Shown here piece by piece: positions 42,626 through 53,285 of a DNA stretch of 64,000 nucleotides. A program made the translations under genes and the position numbers. The stretch is from Hemicordylus capensis. Its lineage: Eukaryota; Chordata; Lepidosauria; Squamata; Cordylidae. The notes under the pieces were generated by a model. The model did no database searches and was not told where the DNA came from. It saw only the letters and a list, made by a program, of their open reading frames with translations. The stretch's first letter is position 1; every line of letters starts with the position of its first letter. The DNA lies in contig NC_069669.1 in assembly GCF_027244095.1 (NCBI RefSeq), positions 23,587,501-23,651,500 on the forward strand. The letters are read 5' to 3'.

Positions 42626-42627
<2 letters not shown>

Positions 42628-42680
<53 letters not shown>
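42628..42680 (+). repeat. (CA)n microsatellite
   Basis: About 26 uninterrupted CA units. The longest dinucleotide array besides the (AG)n at 44.9 kb. Confidence 0.97.
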
Positions 42681-42683
<3 letters not shown>

Positions 42684-43359
42684 TTTATGGAGTACCTGAG
42701 CTGAAAGCTTGTGACAGAAAGGTGTACACTTATTTTAAAAGGTTGGGAACCCCTGATCTAGAGTAAAGAGCTCTTCTAGAACGTGTGCCTGTCACTGTAG
42801 AAGAAGAAGAGGGTTTGAAGCCAACGAACAGGGAGTTCTAAGACCAGATGAACGCCACGTGGCTTCTGTCTTCAAGAGAGTCACACAGGAGTGTTTGAAG
42901 TCATGGAGGGTGTCTGAGCAAGAGGGGACTTCAGTGCACAGGGGCTGCCTGATGGCTCTTGTGGGAAACACATCCCGCTCACCAGTCCTCAATCCGCCAG
43001 ACAGCTTGCCATAAAACAGACAATGCAATCAAATAGCAGCAATAAAATCCATCAAAAACATCTTATCACAAAATCTAAGGTCAACTGCTGTAGACGTACA
43101 AGGGAAGCAGGATAAAACAAACCATATAAAATTAAACAACGGGTTATAAAATGTCACCAAACACCGCTCTCTTTCAAAAATATGCTGTGCCCCTTGTTCA
43201 GCATTTAGGGATCAGCCTGTGCGTGCGAGGCAGAATACAATCACCCAAGATATATATCTGTGTGCGTGAGATAGAGAGGTGTTGCGGGGGGGGGGGGATG
43301 CATCGTGTTTCAAGAAGGATTATTTTACAATATGTGGGTCAGGATATTTGTTTGTACTT
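42681..43359. other. single-copy DNA
   Basis: A G-run lies at 43,286-43,298 and the sequence is AT-rich near 43,020-43,170. No gene was recognised. Confidence 0.4.
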
Positions 43360-43555
43360 ACATTTATATCCCACTCTTCCTCTAAGTGCTGTACTACATT
43401 TATCCTCACAACTACCCTGTGAGGTAGGTTAGGCGGAGAGTAAAATGAGTGGCCCAGAGACACCCAGTGAGTTTCATGGCTGAACAGGGATGTGGCCTTG
43501 GCCCTCTCTGCTCCTAGTCCAACACTCGAACCCCTTCTCCACTCTGGCTCCAATC
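43360..43555 (-). mobile_element. Sauria-type tRNA SINE, diverged (minus)
   Basis: acatttatatcccactcttc, tgtgaggtaggttaggcgga, gagtggcccagagacaccca and a strongly mutated head (aaccccttctccactctggc). Older than the copy at 42.25 kb. Confidence 0.82.
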
Positions 43556-44912
43556 TGAGCCCTAACAACATTCTGCGTGTGTACAGGTGTCTACACACAT
43601 GCACATTTGTGCTTGACTGTACACACATTCATTTAAAAAGTGAACCTGGGTAGAGGCCCCCTTAAATGTAGGGAAGAGATAGGAACTGGATCACTGTACA
43701 TGCAGTGAACAAGACATCTGCATCCGTGTGTTCTGATCTGCACTTGCATAAACAGTACACAGACTGTACATGTGTTGAACACGATGTATCAAGAGGACTA
43801 GTCTGGGCTTCAGTGAATATTGTTGTAATGTTCAAGGACCAAAATACACATTGTGCAGAGGATCCATAATCGATTTTCTGACATCACACACACAATGAAT
43901 TGCAGTTGTAGAGGACTGCCAGCAGCAGGGGGTAGGGTGTGTGTGTATGTGTGTGTGTGTGTGTCCATGCCTTCTTGTACAGTTTCCTCCAGCAAAATTG
44001 TCCCCCCAGGGGTTCTTTGCCTGCAGGTTTCCTTTGCATTCCAGTGGGGTCCCCCCTACCGTCACTGAATTGTGTAGCCAGCTGACCAGAAGAAACTTAA
44101 CCTGGCCAGGGTTTCTCTCTGCCTTTTGACCATTTGGTGGAAGACAAACCAAATGCCACCCCCACAAGCTGCTCCCATTTGGTCAGCGTTGTTGACTTTC
44201 TATTTGCAGGGAGGCATTTTTTTAAAATGTGACTCCTCCCACCGGCCCTCTGAAATGGTCCTCCAGTCCATTCAGACCACCTCATCCCACAGCATGCAAC
44301 AGACAATTCTGTTTAGGAAGATTCGGGTTTTGACTGTCAAAGAGTCCAGATTAGGTGAGATCAGAAGAACCAAAGCACCATGGAGCTCAGCTAGCCCTGG
44401 TGCTTTGCTTCTCTTTTCGGTTCCATCCCTGACTGCTGAGGTGGAGCAAAATAGGAAGGAAATGGAAGTCCAGGGTGCTCAGAGAATCATTTCTAAGCAA
44501 TTTCTGGCTTTGCCTATTTTTTTAAAAGCACATCAAGTTATCTCGATTGCCCAGAGAGATTTCTGTAAAGTGAGAATGACTTAATATAGAATACTGTCCT
44601 GAGCATTTGCATTGTGTTTTTGGAGTGTGCACAACACTTGACATGTATCCTTTTTCTTGCTGTAACCCACACAAGCAGCTGATAGACAGTAGGCTGCACA
44701 GTTGTGTCGGTCTGACCTGCATGTGGGAGGCGAAGGGTCCCCTGCTGGCATTATCGGAAAGGGTTCAGATATGACAGCTGGGAGCCCCGACAATCAGACT
44801 CTCCCACTGAGCTCTCCACTGTCAGGTCTGAACTCTGTCTATTATATAAACTACATACACACACACCCCACAGTATACTACTGCTCAAGGAAGCTAATAT
44901 CACAAGCAGATG

Positions 44913-44915
<3 letters not shown>
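43556..44915. other. single-copy DNA with a GT patch
   Basis: A (GT)n run lies at 43,937-43,964 (interrupted once). No gene or transposon was recognised. Confidence 0.45.

Positions 44916-44974
<59 letters not shown>
44916..44974 (+). repeat. (GA)n microsatellite
   Basis: About 28 GA units with one aaa interruption, adjoining the AT-rich 3' flank of the minus-strand open frame at 45.05-45.39 kb. Confidence 0.97.
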
Positions 44975-45053
44975 CCCCTCTAATAAAATTTAATAGAAAC
45001 TAACTAAAAACAAGCCTCAGTTAAATCCAAACTTAAAATTTCAAGTTAAAAAC

Positions 45054-45390
45054 TTAAAACCCACCAGATACAAGCTGCAGGCAACGTAGTGAGTATTTAT
45101 CGATGCGGGATTTGATCCAATCCAACCTGAAAGAGAAATTGAGGGCCAGCATGACCTTGCCAAGAACTGCTGGGTCAGATGGGAAATCTGACACTTCTGG
45201 ACCTTCCTGCCAGACCCCAGTCAAACAGCCCGCAAGCCAGTCCAGAGGGGGGCCCACTGGCTTGTAAGTGGTCTGCACACCACACCTCTCAGCCAAGAGG
45301 CTCTGAATGGGCCATTTGACAGCGAAAGGGTCAGCTGTTGCCTCTCCTGGCTGAGAAGGGCCTTGGTGGCTCTTTTAACTTGGGTCTGAC
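45054..45390 (-). other. unrecognised 105-codon open frame
   Basis: A minus-strand frame open from a stop near 45,392 to TAA at 45,054. Composition is protein-like (YKPVGPPLDWLAGCLTGVW; ALNFSFRLDWIKSRID) and differs from the GC-driven frames elsewhere. There is no in-frame ATG before the middle of the frame, and I recognise no domain. An AT-rich UTR-like stretch and a (GA)n tract lie downstream. It could be a fragment of a mobile element ORF or a single exon. I give no function. Confidence 0.25.
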
Positions 45391-45494
45391 AGGAAGTGTC
45401 AGGTTTCCAATCCAGCCACTTTAAGGGAGGCTTTCATTGTCATCCCTCCTGGCAATCTTCGAATCTGACATTTTTTAGGTGGCACAGGACCACC

Positions 45495-45620
45495 ATAAGG
45501 TAGACACGTATTTATTATCTCCATATTGCAGTTCAGTCGAGGAGGGAGTGGCTTACCTAAGACTACACAGGAATTTCATGGCGGAGGTAAGATTAGAACC
45601 AGGAACTGAAGCTGCTGCAC
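45495..45620 (-). mobile_element. MIR/core-SINE-like fragment
   Basis: tatttattatctccatattg, gcttacctaagactacacag and agattagaaccaggaactga follow the order of the reverse complement of the conserved amniote MIR core (attattat ... cttgcccaaggtcacacag). Old and heavily diverged. Confidence 0.45.
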
Positions 45621-47019
45621 AACAGCAACCGTTGCGTTCCTTGTTCATGTGCTGAACACAATGTGTGAACAGGGCTAGTGAAAGGCAAGTCCCTGGTCTT
45701 GGGATGTAATGCACCAGCCACCTAGGAGAGCAACCACTGTTTTCCCCAGCAATGCCTTCCTGAGGTCTTGACCTTGCTTACTTCCAGGATTGGCGTCCAG
45801 GTGGTACCTGTGATTCCAGTTGCTAGGGAGGAGAAGAATACCTCTTTGCACATCCAATGACTCTGTAGTTACATTCTTCTCTTTTTAAAACCAAGAAATC
45901 TGTGTGTCTTTTCCAAAGAAGCCCAATTTTTAAGTCCATCTTTTGCCTCAAGTAGTTCTAAAGAGTTCTCTGCACCTGCTACTTTGTCCTGGGATCTAGA
46001 TACCTAAGTACAACACACACACACACAACTCTTTTCTTCCAGCCATTTCACACCTTTTGCCTGAAGGTGAAGGCGTTTGATGCATTTAAGCTCCTAGTGT
46101 CAGGAGTTAACACCGCCCCCCCCAAAAAAAAACACCCCACCATAACACACAACTGTATGTGTGTGAACTCTGAGATGTGTGCGCGCACACAGTCTCAGAA
46201 AAGACTCACAGCATTCACTATGTTTTCCACACTGGGGTGTAGTGCATCCTCGTCTCTGACTATTAGCAGGCAAGCATTGGTACAAAGGCTGTTTTGTCAA
46301 CAGCCACAAGCATAGGTCACCAGCCCCATGATTGTGTTCCAGCCCGCAAACCTCTCTCACACTTAGCCACTTTGGGGCAGCACAAACATTGACTCAGACA
46401 TGACCAATACATTTGCTTAACAGGCGGCAGATGCTGGACAGGCTCCGTTAGCAGACGTTTCCTCCAGCCACAGAAAGCCTACTTTTTTCCTGCAACAAAA
46501 CCACAATGGATTTTTTTAATTGCTCCCCATGTGCGCTTTCAGCTGCCCCCAGGCAGGTTTAGGATTTGCTGGCGTCCGGGAGCTCTAGCAGGTTCTCATC
46601 AGCGGCTGCCAGCCCCATCAGTAATTGCCAAAAGGTATTAGAATATTCATAGCAGCTTCCAAACAGATTAGGCGTAGGCAGTAAATCATATGAGATTAAC
46701 TTGGCAAAACATTTTTATCCTTTCATGTGCAGCTGTTCAAATTCCTGAAGCAAGAGAGATTGTTTCATTATACCCTAATACCTGGGTGCAGTAGCATCCC
46801 TGTGAACAAGAGGTGTGTGGGGGGGGGGCATACAGCTCAGAATAAAAAGGAGCCCTCTCCCCCCCCCCCACCGAACAAAAGAGCCCTTCCTCCTTCCAAT
46901 TACAAGGCATTGCAGAGGCGGAGAAGGAGAGTCCTATGCTCTTGCCTAAAGGGATGACTCCTCCAAGGGGTGGTGCTGGATTCTCCCCCCAATATTCCCC
47001 ACTCCTCTTTTTGCTTCTC
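45621..47019. other. single-copy DNA, possible conserved patch
   Basis: 46,570-46,740 is AT-balanced and repeat-poor. C- and G-runs lie at 46,112-46,120, 46,820-46,828 and 46,860-46,870. No gene was recognised. Confidence 0.35.
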
Positions 47020-47230
47020 CACCCATCAGACTGGAACTTTACAGCCAAGTGTCAGACAACACAGACCGAACATATTATGGTGCCATGACTGGAACTGCGT
47101 ATTTCCAAAGGTCTCTGTTTGAAGGAGCCTCATCCATTCACTTCCCCAGGACAAGCAGCAGAAGGCAGCGTAGCCAGGGAAGGACCCCTCCAGCCGCCTG
47201 GCCTGCAGGAGAAGGGCAGTCCTGCTCCCA
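47020..47230 (+). repeat. unclassified interspersed repeat, family X
   Basis: cagactggaactttacagcc, aagtgtcagacaaca, atattatggtgccat and tatttccaaaggtctctg recur reversed at 53,160-53,285 and, for the 3' half, forward at 11,965-12,130. Confidence 0.55.
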
Positions 47231-47548
47231 TTCGCAGAGCAAAGCCAGTCAGGGGAGAATTCAGCCAAACAAGAGGTCTGGGCGCTTTCCAGATCAGCCG
47301 CTCAACAGTGGCTAAATGCCTTCTTCAAGCAATCATGGTCAAAAGGTAAAACCTGCAGGGGGAGCAGTCTCGCAAAAACTAACAACCCGGAAAAACAACA
47401 CCTTTTAAAATGCCGGATAAATGACATCATAGCACTGAAGCGCAGCAATTAAATTCGGAATAAGGCATCGGTCATAGGAACGGCACCCTGGGGTCAGCGT
47501 CAGGACTGCGGTGTCACAACACAGGAAGAAGTGTGGAAACGCACTTCA
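47231..47548. repeat. repeat family Z
   Basis: Two blocks, gggcgctttccagatcagcc at 47,281 and cagcaattaaattcggaata near 47,442, match parts of 38.0-39.06 kb. Type unknown. Confidence 0.4.
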
Positions 47549-47907
47549 GAGAGGAGAGCTGGTCTGGTGGTAGCAAGCATGACTTGTCCTCATAGCTAAG
47601 CAGGGTCTGCCCTGGTTGCATCTGAATGGGAGACCTGATGTGTGAGCACTGCAAGAGATTCCCCTCTTAGGGGATGGAGCCGCTCTGGGAAGAGCAGAAG
47701 GTTTCAAGTTCCCTCCCTGGCTTCTCCAAGATAGGACAAGATTTTTTTTATTGAGCCAACAAACTACCAAAGCATACAGTACATTGCCAAAGCTGAGAGA
47801 GACTCCTGCCTGCAACCTTGGAGAAGCCGCTGCCAGTCTGTGAAGACAATACTGAGCTAGATAGACCAATGGTCTGACTCAGTATATGGCAGTTTCCTAT
47901 GTTCCTA
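47549..47907 (+). mobile_element. composite 5S/tRNA SINE, copy 8, interrupted
   Basis: A well-preserved copy (gagagctggtctggtggtag; gctaagcagggtctgccctg; gagctagatagaccaatggt). Between ccaagatagg (ends 47,737) and gctgagagag (starts 47,792) it holds about 53 extra bp that on the minus strand end caataaaaaaaa, like the polyadenylated 3' end of a processed transcript. Confidence 0.85.
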
Positions 47908-48448
47908 GATATGTCCTGACCCTGTTCTAGGTCTAACCTGGAAAGCGCCCTGGAGACAGTTCTTTAAATTTGAAGAACAAGGATGTATTTAGAAGTTGCA
48001 AAAGGATAGGAAAGCTGAGCTCAAGGCTGAAAGGGGTGAGAGACGAAACAAGCAGCCACCTCTGGAGTAGGCTTGCCACCTGAAGAGCTCCAAAATAAAG
48101 AGCAGGCAAGGCGGCCGGCAGGCGGGAAGGCTGCTTAAACTCACCTTCCCCCCAGATGAGCGACTTCATGTTCCTGGGAGCGCAGACGGTGCTACGTCCA
48201 GACAAGCAGTGCTGTGTGGCGCAGCGTGATGCTCCGGAGGCCGGGACGATGAAACACACATGATGCGTTGGGGGATTCCCCTGAGAGACGGGCGCTCAAG
48301 GAGCCCATCTCTGTGTGCGGCCAGGCTGGAAGCAGAGTGTGCTTGCACACGAGCAGGTAGCCAGGGTGAAGGGACCTCAACTTCGGCTAACAGCTGGGCT
48401 TCAAAGCCAGGCTAGGTGGTGCTGCCCAGCTCCTGGGATCGGGCCCAA
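47908..48448. other. single-copy DNA
   Basis: No recognised gene or element. The sequence is GC-rich near 48,110-48,440. Confidence 0.4.
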
Positions 48449-48515
48449 TTGCAGTGGTTCTCACACACCGCCTAACCCAGGCTGGGCATAGCTAGCCTAG
48501 CTTGGGCAGCGTGTG
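48449..48515. repeat. foldback hairpin (MITE remnant)
   Basis: ttctcacacaccgcctaacc pairs with cttgggcagcgtgtgagaa around a central ctagcctag. A third ttcacac or ttctcacac-type foldback besides 7.7 and 14.7 kb. Confidence 0.5.
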
Positions 48516-48977
48516 AGAAGAGCGTGAGAAGGCCTCCGTGGAAGCCCTTCAGAAGATGACATGATCTGTGTCCGTCAGAACATGAACCCAGAACATGAAG
48601 CCTAACATGTATTATATTTATCTAATGTATTTATATACTGCTTTTCTAAGAATTCATGGGTAGCATTCAGTTATTAGCCATGATCGAGTTGCATTTAAAT
48701 TTATGGGCCTTAAGGTAGTAAAGGTCACTCAGTGATTTCAGTGGTGCTTCTCATGAGTAACTGACTGAATGCTACCCCATAATAAGTAATAGCAATTTTG
48801 AAAAGCAGCATTATAGAAAACATAGCTGACAACAGTACAATCTCAACCCATTTAAAACAAATAGCACATTAAACTAAAGCTGCTTTTTGCCCTTAGAGTT
48901 CATCTCTTCTTTTCCATGAGTTTTTGGTTACTCCCTATTTGTACAATTTTAGTATTCTAAACTGCCTTCAACAGCTT
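48516..48977. other. single-copy DNA with L2-like tail scrap
   Basis: 48,606-48,650 (attatatttatctaatgtat, ttatatactgcttttctaa) looks like a reverse L2 tail. The rest is unrecognised. Confidence 0.4.
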
Positions 48978-49288
48978 GGGAGGAGAGTTGGTCTTGTGGT
49001 AGCAATCATGCAGTGTCCCCTTTGCTAAGCAGGGTCCACCCTGGTTTGCATTTGAATGGGAGACCACATGTGAGCACTATAAGATATTCCCCTTAGGGGA
49101 TAGGACTGTTCTGGGAAGAGTATTTGCATGCAGAAGGTCCCAAGTTCCCTCACCGGGGTCTCCAAGATAAGGATAAGAGAGACTCCTGTCTGCAACCTTG
49201 GAGAAGCTGCTGCCAGTCTGTGTAGACAATACTGATCTAGATGGACCAAGAGTCTGACTCACTTTAAGACAGCTTCCTATGTTCCTAT
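48978..49288 (+). mobile_element. composite 5S/tRNA SINE, copy 9
   Basis: ggagagttggtcttgtggta, tgctaagcagggtccaccct, tttgaatgggagaccacatg, tgcagaaggtcccaagttcc, gtgtagacaatactgatcta and cagcttcctatgttcctatg. Full length, slightly shortened before the tRNA-like block. Confidence 0.87.
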
Positions 49289-49409
49289 GCTCTAGCTTGC
49301 TAGAAAGGTGGAGCACAAAAGTATTAACGAACAAACAAAACAAGGAACTATCCAGACTCAGCAATATACACATATTAGCAGAACAGAAGAAATACTCGTG
49401 TTCTTAATT

Positions 49410-49538
49410 AGAGTTCCCTCCAACAGGGATTCCCAGATGTTGACTACAATTCCCAGCATCCCCAGCTGCAATGGCTTTTGCTTGGGGATTCTGGAGTTGT
49501 AGTTAACAACATCTGGGAATCCCTTTTAAGGGGAACAC
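49410..49538. mobile_element. palindromic MITE
   Basis: Arms agggattcccagatgttgac and caacatctgggaatccctt, with core gactacaattcccagcatcc facing ggattctggagttgtagt. In this copy the core is closest to the ZNF143-type sequence ACTACAATTCCCAGCAT. Confidence 0.8.
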
Positions 49539-50337
49539 TAACACTTTTCATATAAGGTGAGAGTAGTTTTGGCACCAGAGAGAGCCCCTCAAATTCCTTT
49601 CACTTTCATTTAACTGGTAAAACAAGAGATGTTAAAAAGATACCTTATTTGCTTCCGCTGATAACTGATAATATTAGTTAGGATAATATTATTATCCGCT
49701 GATAACAACTTTCAATTATTAGAAACTTGGGTGTGGCTTGATTTGGGCCCCTCATCCGACTGTTGTGAATGTGACCTTCTCCAGCTGCCCTGCTGTTCCA
49801 CCTCACACACTCCATCGTGCAAAACTAAGGAATCGATGTTGCATGTATCCCAATGAGCTTTCAAAGCCTTGTCATGCATTTTAGACAACTAACAGAACTC
49901 CTTCCCCCTTCTTCACAATATGCTTCCATTCTCCTGCCTTTTTTTGCTGGAGGTTGGGTGGAAGAAGATGACAGACAATTTGGCTGCTCAACTCTAGGGA
50001 GAGACTTTTGCAGAAGGGGCCACGACTTCACAGGCCTGGCTGCTCTCTGCTCCACAAGGCTCAGCCGCCGCCTCCCATTGCCTGCAGGGGCAAAGATGAA
50101 CTTTTGGCTCCAAAAACAAGCTTCATCATGGGGCCTGTAGTTCCAGAGGGCAATCTGCTCTCCAGCTGCAGGGCTGAAGAAGGAGGCTGCTTTCTGGAGG
50201 CCTGTGCAAGATGAAGCCAGCCTCTTCCTGATTTGTGCCCTGCAGTCAGTGACTGGCTTGCCTCAGAGGGCTGAAAATATAGAACAAACTGTGTCTTTTA
50301 TAAAGAACTGGTTCATGTTAATGCGAACTGCAATGAA
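49539..50337. other. single-copy DNA
   Basis: A TAATATTA-rich patch lies near 49,665-49,700. No gene was recognised. Confidence 0.4.
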
Positions 50338-50662
50338 GCGAAAACTAGCCTGGAAAGCAGACTGGGAGGTTTGGCCTAATCCACAAGGACAACGTTTTCT
50401 AAGAGGAATCGAATCCATTTTCTGAATACATTTGAAAAGTGTCAAGCACGCTTCATTTATATGGTAGCTACACCCACATGAATTGCCTTTCCTCTGTGTG
50501 TATTTCATGTAGAGCAAAATCCCCTACTACTTAAAGTAATGTAAAGTGTGCCATCATCAAGTCGCTTTCGACTTCTGACGCCCACTACTTCCTCCCCTAC
50601 TAATATTCTGAGGCACCCCTTTGCTCCCCCAAACTAGGGCTTCTAGAGTTGCCCCTGCTCCC
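50338..50662 (+). repeat. unclassified interspersed repeat, family Y, copy 2
   Basis: Collinear with 12,275-12,540 but split by a ~65-bp fragment of the second tRNA-type SINE at 50,525-50,590 (aagtgtgccatcatcaagtc, gctttcgacttctgacgccc). Insertion between two otherwise continuous halves shows the SINE is younger than the repeat. Confidence 0.6.
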
Positions 50663-51064
50663 GTATTGCTCTGAAGAAAGCCTGGCTAAACTTGAGGCTA
50701 TTCCCACAATCGACGGGAAGCAGGCTTTCTGGGGATCGTGGGAGCCACTGGGCTTGCAGGGGAGCAACCCCGGGCAACCAAGGCGGCTAGTCAGCCGACA
50801 ACACCCTCCCCTCCCATGAGGTTGACAGTTCACACGTGTCCTGCAAAGCACCTCTTGGACTGCTGCTTCTTTGCTCCTGGAGAGGTTTTCCCCCTCAGGT
50901 TTTTTTTTTAAAATAACCCTCAGAAATTGACTCCCCTAAACATCTGAGGAACTCAAAGATGCATTCAAATCAATCTCAGACGGCATCCACCATAGGACTG
51001 CTAGCCCTCCAAGGTGACCCTAGCCATTTTCAAGAAATCAGCCTCTCTCTCTAGAGCAGGCGGA
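50663..51064. other. single-copy DNA with short inverted repeat
   Basis: tcccacaatcg near 50,701 pairs with gatcgtggga near 50,737, a small foldback. A T-run lies near 50,900-50,910. Confidence 0.35.
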
Positions 51065-51125
51065 GGCCACCTTGGCTCTCCAGCTGCTGTGGAACTACAA
51101 CTCCCATCATCCCCAGCCCCAATAA
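51065..51125. mobile_element. palindromic MITE, half copy
   Basis: Only the left arm is present (ccaccttggctctccagctg, ggaactacaactcccatcat, ccccagcccc). The right arm is lost. Confidence 0.6.
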
Positions 51126-51890
51126 CATTTCTGCTTTCCATAATCACCTGGAGATGGATACTCATTCCAGAAGACGCCCGATCAGTCTAGGAGAGCTGCC
51201 AATTGTTTTGCAGGAGGCACAGCCCCACCAGTCCACTCACCCAGGGCGGCAGGGGAGAAGCAGCTGCAGCATGAACCCAGAAGGCCTGAGAAAGGCAGAG
51301 TTCAAGTTCAGGGCTGAAGAGCAGGACGTGGTCCTCTTACCGGCCAGTCAAAGCAGCCACGGGGGCAAAACACCCACAGACAGCAAGTTCAGAAGAGACC
51401 TGGGCTGGGAAGCATCAGGAAGGCAATTCTGGCATCCAGAAAGCAATCCAGGTAACAGACCAGGCCTCTGAAAGAGCTGTTGAAACAAGCCAAGCCTAGG
51501 AGCAGCAGCAGCTTTTGTAGGCTGGAGGAGCCACACCCTTTCCTGCCTGGCATAGGCAAGCCTTGCTCCCGAGGAGCCCCTTCTGAGCAGGTTTACTCCT
51601 CGTCTTGAGATGGCCCATTTACAGAGAAGCATCTGGCTGCTTAGAGTGCGCTCTCTTCCCTCTAGTCCTCTGGATTTCTTCGTGGGCCCCAAAGCATCTA
51701 CGGTAAGTGAGGCCCCAACAGCCTTGCATTCTGGACTGGTGCTGACACCAATCCTGCTAGGAAAAGCCAAGTCCGGGATCTAGCAAGTACTAGACAGCAG
51801 AACCTGGACCACTCTAGGTTCTAAGGCTTAACAGCAGACAAAAATAATACTCCACTGTTCTTAAGGAATTCTATGATAGGCATCTCCTCA
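51126..51890. other. single-copy DNA
   Basis: Open frames on both strands show no domain. No repeat was recognised. Confidence 0.4.
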
Positions 51891-51909
51891 TTTGCTTGCT
51901 AGGAAAGAA

Positions 51910-52061
51910 ACTAATTACAGGGCTAATTAATGAGCTAATTAAAATACTTGACCAAACCTGATGAGCTAGATAACTCAAATCTAAATTCTCACAAAATCTG
52001 TGTGGAAAATCTAGAACTCATCTATCTAAAAGCTCACACTTAGTAACACTATCTTAATTAA
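51910..52061. promoter_or_regulatory. candidate homeodomain-site cluster
   Basis: TAATTA occurs at 51,912, 51,924 and 51,936 in three 12-bp units (ctaattacaggg, ctaattaatgag, ctaattaaaata), and again at 52,055 in cttaattaatgtgcaaat. TAATTA is the classical homeodomain core. The surrounding ~300 bp are AT-rich and free of repeats, which fits an enhancer-like element. Function is inferred. Confidence 0.35.
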
Positions 52062-53100
52062 TGTGCAAATAAGCCACAATTTTGTGTAGATTCCAAGGGA
52101 ACTGTCTCATGTTTCAGAGCATTTGGGCTTTCATTGAGCAAGCTCAGCTTTCTTCCTGGTAAATCTCATTTCTTAGAAGTGACACTGACATCTTTGCTTG
52201 TAGGAGTTCGTCGTTTGAGCGGCTGGAACGATGAATGTTCAGTTTCCTCTCTCTCTGGAGCTTCAATAGTGGTGGCAGGCAGGCAGGCAGGCAGGCAAGC
52301 ATCTCAAGGCAGTCCGCCCAGTCAAACACTGGGCAGGGCAAGCCTAGTCTTAGATGCTGTGCACAATCCTGGTTTTCCATTGTCTGTTGGCAAACAACTG
52401 GGTAGGAGGAGGCGGGAGCACATGTATGTGAACGAGGCGCAGGGCAGGCAGCTTCTTCTCCCAACATGTTAGCATGCTGGGTGGGGTCAGGTTACAAGCC
52501 AGGGTCAGAAGTCCACACAAGAGGAATGGGAAGCGAGGTCTAGTCAAGCCAAGTTCAGGAGCAGGGCAAGGAGGGACAGGCTGCAAAGCTAGGCCATGAT
52601 GCTGCTGCAGAAAGGACCTGATGAGCAGGCTGAGCCCTTTCCAAGGGAAGGGAATCCTGGCCACGCTGCCTGGTCTGGAGTGTGGCAGGCTCCCTCAGCT
52701 GCTGGCGGTGGCATAGCTGAGGCATGACTGCAGCTTCTTTCTCTGAGATGGAGGAGGAGGGCAAGGGTGCCTTCTCAGGATGAAGGGGAGACAACTTCCA
52801 GAGGCACAGGGTCCCCCGAGTTCTGGAGCAGAGGGCTTTGGAGTCTCTCTCAGGCTCGGGATCTGTCTTGGCTGAAGTGGGGTCTGTGTCAGATGAGGAG
52901 TTGTCAGGCTTGTGGGTCATGACAATTTCCAGGCTAGGTTTCTCTTTCTGCCTGAGACCGTGTGGCAAAAAAGGCTGGGCGTGAAGATAGGTGATACTAG
53001 GCCAGCTGAAATCTGCACCTGATTACATACATGGTCTCCCCTCGCCCACCTCCTGGTCAGGCAGGAAGCTAAGAGGTTGGCCCAGCTGATGCCTGACTGC
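52062..53100. other. single-copy DNA; possible old LTR-like stretch
   Basis: A (GCAG)n run lies at 52,274-52,298. 52,480-52,960 is purine-rich with repeated gggtcag, aagtccac and gagcagggcaagg phrasing of the kind found in some LTR regions, but without clear ends or coding parts. Not assignable. Confidence 0.25.
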
Positions 53101-53103
53101 ACT

Positions 53104-53165
53104 GGAGCAGAGAAGTGAGTGAACGAGGCTCCTTTTTATGGAGCAGAGAAGTGAGTGAACGAGGC
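53104..53165 (+). repeat. 36-bp tandem duplication
   Basis: The phrase ggagcagagaagtgagtgaa with cgaggctc occurs twice in a row with almost no change, so it is a recent duplication at the edge of the reversed family X copy. Confidence 0.85.
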
Positions 53166-53285
53166 TCTTTTAAGCAACAGAGAGACCTTTGGAAATAACT
53201 GAGCGATGGGACCATAACATACAATGGTTGTACTGTCTGACACTTTGCTGTAAAGTTCCAGTCTGCTGGATGGAGGAGAGAAGGA
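53166..53285 (-). repeat. unclassified interspersed repeat, family X (minus)
   Basis: agacctttggaaataactga, gggaccataacatacaatgg and tgctgtaaagttccagtctg are the reverse of 47,020-47,130. Confidence 0.55.

Noticed and set aside
44916-44974. CRISPR-like or coding (RE)n repeat
   Set aside because: It is a plain (GA)n microsatellite. The Arg-Glu run is its translation.
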